Shown here piece by piece: positions 53,449 through 64,000 of a stretch of 64,000 bases of DNA. The first letter of the stretch is position 1. Each line of letters begins with the position of its first letter. The position numbers and the translations under genes were made by a program. Below the pieces are notes generated by a model. The model saw only the letters and a list, made by a program, of their open reading frames with translations. It had not been told where the DNA came from and made no database searches. The stretch is from Tillus elongatus (Eukaryota > Arthropoda > Insecta > Coleoptera > Cleridae), in contig OZ023265.1 of assembly GCA_964006375.1 (NCBI GenBank), positions 153,591,047 through 153,655,046 of the forward strand, given 5' to 3'.

Positions 53449-54674
53449 ATGCCTCGCCATAATGAGTTTAGCAATATTGAGAAGAGAGATATGATCTGCG
53501 TTTATGCGCAATCAAACTTCCGTAGCCACCAAGCCGCCGCCAGATACTTGGAATTATATCCTAGTCGTAGACAACCAGATCACAAGACCTTTAGAAGATT
53601 ATACGATAAATTAGGTATGTAAAAGAGTAATATGCACTCATTGTCATTAATTATTTCTGAAACGAAAGTTTTGACAAAATTCACACCTGAGGGCTGGAAA
53701 AATCGTGAAATACACATTTTGTTACACGGATGCGTATCATCTCGTCCTAATGTATTCGTAGGTGAAACTGGTTCTTTCAATTCGAAGTCGGAAGTTGGTG
53801 GACCAAGACTTCCTGTACATCAAGAGGAAGAGATATTAGTACGCCTTGCAGAAGATCCGGAAACAAGCGTAAGACGCCTCTCTGCAGCAACTGGAATAAA
53901 TAAATCAAGTATTGGTAGACTTCTCAGAAAATAAAAGTTACATCCTTACCACTTAACACCAGTGCAGAAGCTTTTACCTCTAGATTTTCTATCTAGATTG
54001 GATTTTTGTGAACGCATTCGTCGGTATCAGAATGACGATCCGTTTTTCTTCAGCAACATTATATTCACTAACGAAGCGACATTCACAAGAAGAGGAGTTT
54101 TCAATTTCAAAAATGTTCACACATATGACAGCAGCAATCCTCATTTGACGCGAGAACACCATTTTCAACATGAGTTCTCCATTAATGTCTGGTGTGGCAT
54201 ACTAGGCGACGTGTTGTTGGGACCAATAGAACTTCATGCAAGGCTCAATGTGGAGAATTATTCAATTTTCTTGAGAGATCAACTACCTATTCTCTTGGAA
54301 GATGTCCATCTAGACGTGCGCAGGAGATTATGGTTCATTCACGACGCGCACCTGCCCATTATGGACTTCCTGTCGGAGATTTTCTGTACCAAAATTATCC
54401 GCGGCGATGGATAGGTCGAGGTGGAGATTTTCCTTGGCCTGCACGTAGCCCCGACCTCAATCCTCTAGATTTCTTCCTCTGGGTTCACTTGAAAGAATTA
54501 GTATACAAGAATATTTGTAACTCCAGAGATGAACTTTGGGCTAGAATAATCGAATCCAGTGATATATTGAAAAACGATTATCCAACTTTTTTTAAGGTGA
54601 GGCAAAATTTTGGGTTGAGACTAGAAAAATGTATTGAAGTAGGCGGAGGCCATTTTGAGAATCTTATTAAGTGA
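53449..54674 (+). pseudogene. DD41D-type transposase with a probable intron (element D), mutated
   Basis: Exon 1 (53449-53614) encodes MPRHNEFSNIEKRDMICVYA through FRRLYDKL. A GT-AG intron (53615-53761) follows. Exon 2 resumes GETGSFNSKSEVGG, aligning with RETGSLKPL of element E. Breaks: TAA at ~53932 after GRLLRK; the first catalytic Asp is Asn (FTNEATF, where E has FTDEASF); one base is lost in the HDGAPAH box at ~54337. After that the frame at 54331-54674 has RAPAHYGLPVGDF and SPDLNPLDFFLW. Spacing from the second to the third Asp position is 41 residues. The C-terminus is GGGHFENLIK. Confidence 0.85.
53615..53761 (+). other. Probable 147-bp spliceosomal intron in transposase D
   Basis: 5' site G|GTATGT, 3' site TTCGTAG|GTGAAA. 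Removing it joins ...YDKL to GETGSF in frame, exactly matching the intronless homologue at 59265. Retention gives a TAA two codons after the junction. Intron length and AT content fit insects. Confidence 0.8.
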
Positions 54675-55192
54675 ATTGTTCGATAATTGTCAATTTTTTC
54701 TTATAATTTAGTGATAATAATAATGTTAATAAAATTTCAAAATTGAGAGAATTTCAATGCACACCATTATTAAAACCGCAATATCTCGGTAATCACTCAC
54801 TTTATGAGTTTCAACTAAGTATACCTTTTTCGAACAAAAAATTAGTAGTTTTCAGTTTTTCTGAACAGATTTGCAGAAAGTTGATCATCGAAAAAGTTAT
54901 GCCCCTGTAAAACATTCGGGTTTAGTGTAGGTGGCGCCAACTATGATGTGGCTCAAAATAGGTATCACGGTTGGAAGCGGCATCCTCGATAACCCCCTAT
55001 TACATAGTTTCAAATCAATATTCCAGTAATTAGCAGAAAAACGAGCGATTTAATTTTTTTCAAAGTCAATTTTAACACACTGTATATCGAAAACAAGCAA
55101 CAATCGGACAAAACGTATTAATGAAAGTCTATTTAATTTTTGATGCTCTATCCGAATATATGGGTTTGGACCATTGTTAGAGGGACATCCTG

Positions 55193-58165
<2,973 letters not shown>

Positions 58166-58717
58166 ATTTCATTGTTTTGCAACTTTTAACGTTTTTGACA
58201 CATATTTCAAACACATATCACAAATTATGATACCGCATTTTTATCAATAGATAGCGGAGCGCCATGGAAATAATTCATTCAGAGAGCTTTTTGTTTGTAT
58301 TACTCGTCGAAAAAATCGAGCTGCCGAATACAGGCACTCTCAAATAGTAGCTGAATTTTAAAACTTTTCGCAGAAATGTTGTTAATTAATAATAAATATT
58401 TAGTAAGTTATTGTTAAAAAAAATGTCCAATTTTTGTGAAAAATATAATTTAGTGTAACATTACTGAAGGCAATTCCTGTAAAAAAAATGGTGATTTGTT
58501 GTAAAAGAAACTTTGCAAATTTTTTTTTCAATTTCCATCCAAAGCTGCTCGTAAATAATTATATCTTGGCAGGTGTGTAAATAGCACAGAATAAACTGTT
58601 GATTATGCTGTGTAAATAACTTAAAGGTTCGTTGTCCAGGAAAATCGGAGCAGTTTTTTTTTCTGGAACTTTTAACGTTTATTTTCGGAAAATGTTTGTA
58701 CTTTTTGATACAACAAA
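58166..58717. other. Unassigned AT-rich sequence
   Basis: No gene. GTCCAGGAAAATCGGAGCAG (58634) resembles a scrap of AT-core body. Confidence 0.4.
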
Positions 58718-60965
58718 TAGTTTCCAATATACAGGGAGTTGAATTTTTTTTTAATTTTTTATAAATAATTTCAAAACCACTGGATTGATTTTAATAAAAC
58801 TTGGAACTTGAAAGTGTATTATGAAAGTGCATATTTTCAAGTGAAAATCTACTTACAACTGCGTCAGTGGCGTGCGTACGGGGTAACTGTAAAAATTCAT
58901 TTGGGGAAAAAATATGTGCGCCACTGTCTTTTTCCAATTTTGATACATCAGTTATGAAGCTTATTACATAAGCCACAAAAGCTACCTCTTGGTATTTTTT
59001 CGTTCAGGGTAGCCCCTAGGAGATATGATTAATTTTATAAAAAGGGACAAAGTACCAATTCGTTGGAGTAATGAAAACAGTAATCGTAAAGTGCCATGAA
59101 ACTATAATTTTTGACAGTTCTCTAAATTCTACAATTTTGAAGTGCTTTGTAGGCGTCAAAAGAGTTTTCGTGCTATTCTTTAAATTTTGATACGGTGCAG
59201 TATTTTCGTTTTTAGTTATTTGTTGATACTGAGCTGCTCATTAATATTATTTCCTCCTCTCAAGATGGTTTTCATTAAGTACACTTCAGCGGATTTGACT
59301 GATATGTTGTTAATTTATGGTCAAACAAATCAAAATGCTAGACAAGCTGTGCGAGTTTATCAGGAAACTTATCCCCAAAGAAGAATTCCTGACAAAAATA
59401 TTTTCCTACGTATTGTAAGACATTTGAGAGAAACTGGTTCTTTAAAACCTTTAAAAGCTGACTCTGGACGCAGAAGATACCGCCGAACTGTACGAGTTGA
59501 AGAGGCAATATTAAATAGAGTTGAACGTGATCCTAGTACAAGTACGAGAATTACTGCCACCGAACTGGGCAATATTTCGGCATCATCAGTTCACAGAACT
59601 CTGAAGGATCAAAGTTTATATCCCTATCATTTTACACGTGTCCAGGAACTTCTACCTAGAGACTTTCAACCAAGGGTAATGTTTTGTCAGTGGTTCTTAA
59701 ACAAACTTAGGCACGACCAACATTTTTCTAAACGTGTACTATTTACTGATGAGGCGTCATTTACGCGAAAAGGTATCGTAAATTTTCACAATTTACATAC
59801 ATGGGCCGATGAAAACCCACACTCTCTAAGAGTTGCAAATTCGCAGTATCAATTTTCCATCAATATTTGGGCTGCTATTATTGAAAATCACATAATTGGT
59901 CCTGTTGTTCTACCGAATCGTCTTGACCATGAATCATATTTAAACATATTACAAAATGATTTGCCGTTGTTACTGCTGCTTTTTATGAGAAATGGTACAA
60001 TGTGGTGCCAGCATGATGGTGCGCCTGCACATTTTGCAGCAGTTGCAAGAACATATTTAGTCAACACATACGGTCACCGATGGATTGGTCGTGGAGGTCC
60101 GGTGTCATGGCCACCTCGATCTCCGGACCTGAATCCTCTCGATTTTTATTTGTGGGGTCATTTAAAAGAAATAGTGTATAAAACACCAGTAAATACACGA
60201 GAAGAATTGTTGGGAAGAATAGAATATGCATTTGACAGCATTAGAGAAGATCAAAATATTTGCAGAAGAGTAAGAAGATCTTTGCGCAGAAGGTTAAATA
60301 ATTGTAACGACGCTAATGCTGGTCACTTTCAACATTTTCTTTAGCTTTGTTATTAAAGTCAATTGAGTAATGTACAAAAAACAAGAGTTCGGAAAAATCA
60401 TGGTGTCTTTACGATTACTTTTTTCATTTTTTATTTTTATTTTTTATTTATGATTTTTTATCAATGTTTGTAATATTCATTTCAATGTTTATCACCAATA
60501 AGTTTTACGTAGGTTAGTTATTTGCACGTTTATTGCTGTAATGTTTACTGTATGTTTTGTTTTTCATATTCTTATGGTTGCATATATTATTATTATTATT
60601 ATTATTACGCCGACTAATCGGTACTTTGCCCCTTTTTATAAAATTAATCATATCTCCTAGGGGATACTCTAAACGAAAAAATACCAGGAGGTAGGTTTTG
60701 TGGCTTATGTAATAAGCTTCATAACTGATGTATCGAAATTGGAAAAAGACAGTGGCGCACATATTTTTCCCCAAATGAATTTTTACAGTTGCCCCGTACG
60801 CACGCCACTGACGCAGTTGTAAGCAGATTTTCACTTGAAAATATGCACTTTTATAATACACTTTCAAGTTCCAAGTTTCATTAAAATCAATCCAGTGGTT
60901 TTGAAATTATTTATAAAAAATGTAAAAAAAAATTAAAATTCAACTCCCTGTATATTGGAAACTAT
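58718..60965 (+). mobile_element. Mariner-type transposon E (2.2 kb) with ~360-bp inverted repeats and intact transposase
   Basis: The left arm (58718 to ~59075) and right arm (~60600-60965) are reverse complements with few mismatches. Inside a CAGGGAGTTGAATTT terminus they share GCGTGCGTACGGGG and TAATTTTATAAAAAGGG blocks. The inverted symmetry extends ~13 bp beyond the CAGGG/CCCTG ends through TA (AGTTTCCAATATA), so the exact termini are uncertain (either 58732-60950 with TA targets, or the longer span). It encloses an uninterrupted transposase ORF and could be autonomous. Confidence 0.88.
59265..60344 (+). CDS. Intact DD41D mariner-type transposase (359 aa)
   Basis: Cut-and-paste transposase of the Tc1/mariner (IS630) superfamily. 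Residues 1-60 form a DUF4817-like N-terminal helix-turn-helix (MVFIKYTSADLTDMLLIYGQ). A second DNA-binding region around 75-115 includes SASSVHRTLKDQ. The catalytic Asp residues are D162 (LFTDEASF), D251 (CQHDGAPAH) and D293 (SPDLNPLDFYLW), with 41 residues between the last two, hence DD41D. WIGRGG at 273-278 precedes the last box. I chose the ATG at 59265 because homologues start at this point. An upstream in-frame ATG (59187) would add 26 hydrophobic residues with no counterpart. No stop, frameshift or catalytic substitution is seen. The homologue in element D carries an intron that is absent here. Confidence 0.92.
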   Translation: MVFIKYTSADLTDMLLIYGQTNQNARQAVRVYQETYPQRRIPDKNIFLRIVRHLRETGSLKPLKADSGRRRYRRTVRVEEAILNRVERDPSTSTRITATELGNISASSVHRTLKDQSLYPYHFTRVQELLPRDFQPRVMFCQWFLNKLRHDQHFSKRVLFTDEASFTRKGIVNFHNLHTWADENPHSLRVANSQYQFSINIWAAIIENHIIGPVVLPNRLDHESYLNILQNDLPLLLLLFMRNGTMWCQHDGAPAHFAAVARTYLVNTYGHRWIGRGGPVSWPPRSPDLNPLDFYLWGHLKEIVYKTPVNTREELLGRIEYAFDSIREDQNICRRVRRSLRRRLNNCNDANAGHFQHFL

Positions 60966-61134
60966 GCGTTTCCGGGCCCATGTGCACAGGAACTTTTTTT
61001 CTTATTTTTTAGTAAGGAATTGCCCCACGAGCGATGGTGCATGTTTTTTGAAACAGCCTGTATATTTTTTCTTGTGTTTTTTCCTCTTTTTTTTTGGTTG
61101 TTGTTTTTGATTGTTTTTGTTTTGTTTTTCCTTT

Positions 61135-61420
<286 letters not shown>

Positions 61421-61597
61421 ATGTGATTTTGGTGTTATACAATAATATATAGCCCTTGTAGATATTCAAAGATACATTTATATGCGTCTCAGTTATTGGA
61501 TGCAAGAAGACAGCACAGGTTGTATGAATAAAGCATCTATATCTTCGTAGAAACGTTTCTAATTAGCTCTATTGCATAGTGAATCTTTAGTTTGCAT

Positions 61598-61975
61598 GTT
61601 GTTAAGGAGCGGAGGATAACTGGGGAATAATTTGTCGAACTAGCCGTTTGTAGACTTAGTAACGATGTAATAAAACTTTAATAAAATCACTACACTTTAA
61701 CAATGCTTACAAACTAAAAACTAACAGAATGAATTTTAAAGCCGAAATCTTTACATACTGAATGTTAATTGGATAGTTTCTCTAATCTCTACATAATTAA
61801 ATCACAAGTGTCACGTCTTTACATCTTAAGAATCTAAACTCAAAGTCTTGATAATGTTTATAAACAATACTACTTATAGTTTTACTTGGTTTACCTCATA
61901 CATAATTGCAGCAGTCAGCATTCCTTGTACTGTACGCTGCAATTTTAAACTTGTTTATTATTTAGATAAATATGT
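61598..61975 (-). repeat. Unknown repeat, uninterrupted copy of 23036-23640
   Basis: In minus orientation it runs from AATAATAAACAAGTT to TATCCTCCGCTCCTTAA with moderate identity to the 23-kb copy. At the insertion point of the 23-kb foldback it reads continuously (AAATTATTCCCCAGTTATCC), i.e. it is an empty site. Confidence 0.65.
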
Positions 61976-62867
61976 AATAATTTCAATGTTAATGTTATTG
62001 ATACATTTGTGACCTACTACCATGAAATATTTACATTACTTTTTGTAGAAAATTTTCCTATAACTAAATTTTAATTATAAATTGAATGATCTTAACAATT
62101 ATATTTCCACGCCTACGACTGCCCTTCTGCAAACCTTATTGTCCTCTGAACACATGTTATTAATAATGGTCTAAATACCGGTAATCTCCGCATTCACAGT
62201 GTGGGCTGTCTTTTATACGGAATTTGAACACATGGCTAGGGAAAGGCCGTGATTGAGTTTATAATGTTGTATTTATTTAAAAATTTCATTAGTTGTGCTT
62301 TTACGCATTTTTCGGTAAGTTTAATAATTATACTAGTTAAAGCAATTGGTCTGTAATTATTCATATTCTCTTTATCCCCTTATAGAATGGAATTATAATG
62401 GCAATATACTGGGTCATGTGCTCTTTTGTTGCATTCAGTGATATTAAGGTAAACACTTTTATTTTATGTTTTTGGTAAGCAAGCTGTATCATACATTTTG
62501 AATGACGTATCGCTGTAAAATAAACGACTTTGTAACCTGCACAAAATATAATATTCTATTACGGAATATCCGGTTAAAATTTTAATTCGGGGATATAGAA
62601 AATTCGTTAAGAGGATTGTACAGAATAAATCTGTTAAGCGGATTTTACATTTCGATGATCAACTAGTTTAGTAAATTATTGTTGTGATTTTGTGCAGTTC
62701 ATGCAAATATTATCATAAGCCCTGAAACAATATGTCCGAAACAATAGCCCTGTAAAAACGTTGAATGCGCTTCAGTTTTAATTAATTTGTATTTCAAAAT
62801 ATGCAAAATTTTCTATGATAGTTCACCAAATACGAAAATTAATGTTTGTGAAACGAAATTCTCACCA
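61976..62867. other. Unassigned AT-rich sequence
   Basis: No gene or repeat recognised. Confidence 0.5.
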
Positions 62868-62881
62868 CTACACATCAAAGT

Positions 62882-63240
62882 GTGTGTATGTATGTTTTGT
62901 TTCTTTAACGTCGGCCTATTTCCGCGACTATGGCCAATCACCGACGCCAGGGAGCAGTTTCACCTCACTATCCTGAAAATTTTGCCGAATCCCTGCCTTT
63001 CTGTAAGGAGGGTAGGGATATTTAACGTGCCCAACATCGCATGGACACGGGACCGACGGCGTTACGCCCCCTCCGAAGAGCGGAACGTGCAGACATTCCA
63101 CTTGCTCAGATACAATGCCAGTACCTCGGCTGATGTTAATGTTACAGTTTGTACTGAAAAAGTGAAAGGAGTACCCTGGGATCGAACTCAGTACCCTTCG
63201 GTTCAGAGGCACACGTTCTTACCCCTGAACCACTGAGGTT
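62882..63240 (-). mobile_element. tRNA-derived SINE with 14-bp target duplication
   Basis: Flanked by the perfect direct repeat CTACACATCAAAGT (62868-62881 and 63241-63254). On the minus strand the head has an A box TGGTTCAGGGG (63232-63222) and a B box GAGTTCGATCCC (63189-63178), as in Pol III tRNA promoters. The body includes GGCCATAGTCGCGG. The 3' end is CGACGTTAAAGAAAC followed by an A-rich ACATAC tail. The perfect duplication implies a fairly recent insertion, presumably mobilised by a LINE. Confidence 0.88.
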
Positions 63241-63484
63241 CTACACATCAAAGTCTGTAGACATTTTTTCTGTCGCTGTCATGAATCTCCTGTTCCAGCA
63301 GCTCTCTTATCTTAGTCTGCGGACTTCATCAATTGGGCTAGGCTTTTCAGGAGTTTCCCCTTTTGCTTTAAAATGTGCGAATGGTAACCATACCGCAGCC
63401 AATGCAATCTGACGTCACACACACACCCTCTTGCTTTACCTCTTTCCTCTTTGTGAGGTATTTTTCGTTTACATAATACACAAA

Positions 63485-63612
63485 GTGAAGATTGGAACCT
63501 GTGATGAGCACTGATAAGCGCAGTTGGAGAACCCAAATCGCCACAACACATTTTAAAAGACCCGACGATCATTTCACTAACCAAGTTAGCGTCATCAGAG
63601 GATGAATAATTC
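63485..63612 (-). ncRNA. Penelope-type terminal segment with hammerhead-like motif
   Basis: It carries the same tail (GAAGATTGGAACCTGTGATG), arm (TTGGAGAACCCAAATCGCC) and core as the 23.4-kb foldback. Minus-strand core: CTGATGA (63600-63594), extra C, stem II GCTAAC/GTTAGT, GAAAT, GATC, GTC with cleavage C at 63566. Stem III has one G-U in place of G-C. It lies ~170 bp upstream of a Penelope RT fragment, which links this ribozyme family to PLEs. Confidence 0.55.
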
Positions 63613-63778
63613 TAAATATCTTATATCCGCAACTCTACTTATATTCTTTTGCAATTCTGCAGGTAGAAGGTCACTAGCGATTTAGGGAAGTTCAACGATA
63701 CTTAAATTAACATATTTTCATTTGGCGGAAATATCTGTATTCTCTTATTATCTCTCAGGCGTGCTTTTGCTGGCATTT

Positions 63779-64000
63779 CTTTCTATTCAATAAGATTAAA
63801 TTGATTGAAGGCGAGGTTTTAATTTCATTCGATGTAACCTCATTGTTTCCTAGCGTTCCCACGAAGCAAGCGTTAACTTCTCTAGAAGAGTTGTTGATAA
63901 AAATGTATAGCATAAATGAAAGTTTCTGCAAAGAATATTGAACTTTAACAAAGCTTTGAATTAAACAAAATATTTTTCAATTCAACAATTAATTTTTTGA
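63779..64000 (+). pseudogene. Penelope-like RT fragment, runs off the window
   Basis: Frame with KLIEGEVLISFDVTSLFPSV, then PTKQALTSLEELLIKMYS. This is the PLE RT palm box FDVxSLFxxxP with the first catalytic Asp. It continues ESFCKEY, stop, TLTKL, stop, IKQNIFQFNN, which aligns with the PLE region that precedes GTSMG. Two in-frame stops show decay. The rest lies outside the window. Confidence 0.8.

Larger units (their letters stand above)
52580..55192 (+). mobile_element. Mariner-type transposon D (2.6 kb) with ~450-bp inverted repeats
   Basis: The left arm (52580 to ~53030) and right arm (~54740-55192) are near-identical reverse complements. They include CCTCTAACAATGGTCC near the ends and AATGGTGTGCATTGAAA at the inner ends. 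TA flanks both sides (52578-52579, 55193-55194). The left terminus lacks three bases (CAG-TCCCTC against CAGGATGTCCCTC inverted). Between the arms lies a plus-strand transposase of the same clade as element E. The arms make up a third of the element, far longer than the ~30 bp of classic mariner repeats. Confidence 0.9.

Noticed and set aside
58860..58885. CAGTGGCGTGCGTACGGGG as a hAT terminus inside element E
   Set aside because: The same block is present in both arms of element E in mirror position, so it is part of that element's inverted repeat. No 8-bp duplication surrounds it.
59187..59264. Upstream in-frame start of transposase E, adding a hydrophobic N-terminus
   Set aside because: Homologues begin at the MVFIKYTS position. 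The extra 26 residues have no counterpart and look like translated 5' UTR.

Overview
This is a 64-kb, AT-rich eukaryotic window with no intact host gene that I can recognise. It is packed with transposable-element debris and (TA)n microsatellites. The element mix (Penelope-like retroelements, insect-type DUF4817-like Tc1/mariner transposases, a Ty3/gypsy element, jockey/CR1-type and RTE-type LINEs, tRNA-derived SINEs) and the short GT-AG intron suggest an arthropod, most likely an insect. The species cannot be named from sequence alone. Nothing looks bacterial or viral in organisation.

Layout. 1-8.6 kb: a jockey/CR1-type LINE on the minus strand occurs twice, together with the same 0.58 kb of 3' flank (1-2415 and 5762-8126). 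The first copy is cut off by an unknown ~360-bp repeat and a Penelope-like element with RT and GIY-YIG remnants (2.8-3.9 kb). 8.9-11.4 kb: a hAT-like element (8-bp target duplication) that carries a copy of a long AT-core repeat family. 12.0-14.5 kb: a large inverted repeat and transposon A. 17.0-20.5 kb: an internally deleted Ty3/gypsy element with both LTRs, a PBS and a 4-bp target duplication. 23.0-23.6 kb: a 201-bp foldback insertion carrying a hammerhead-ribozyme-like core. 25.9-27.7 kb: transposon B. 28.1-28.9 kb: a tandem and inverted array of a 307-bp monomer, each unit with a type I hammerhead ribozyme, flanked by a 14-bp target duplication. 33.7-38.4 kb: three LINE remnants. 38.9-39.6 kb: a SINE and a decayed hammerhead foldback. 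41.3-43.2 kb: transposon C. 43.3-45.0 kb: a broken gene of an arthropod repeat-associated protein family. 46.5 kb: another hammerhead-like motif. 49.1-50.1 kb: two LINE fragments. 52.6-55.2 kb: transposon D with ~450-bp terminal inverted repeats and a transposase that appears to contain a spliceosomal intron. 58.7-61.0 kb: transposon E with ~360-bp inverted repeats and the only intact ORF of note, a 359-residue DD41D transposase. 62.9-63.2 kb: a SINE with a 14-bp target duplication. 63.5-64.0 kb: a hammerhead-like motif close to a Penelope-like RT fragment that runs off the edge.

Across the window, about 15 copies of one unnamed repeat family (the 'AT-core family') recur in both orientations. 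Each is built from the same modules: a ~300-bp segment bounded by inverted GGACGCAGCAAGTGCG repeats, a long body, a (TA)n array, and a terminal hairpin around TAGTGAATTTT.

The most interesting system is the set of self-cleaving-ribozyme motifs in small non-autonomous elements. The 28.1-kb array has the architecture of a metazoan retrozyme, and the 23.4, 39.3, 39.6, 46.5 and 63.6 kb motifs look like Penelope-associated hammerheads. Second in interest is the pair of DD41D transposons with very long inverted repeats, one apparently intact and one containing an intron.
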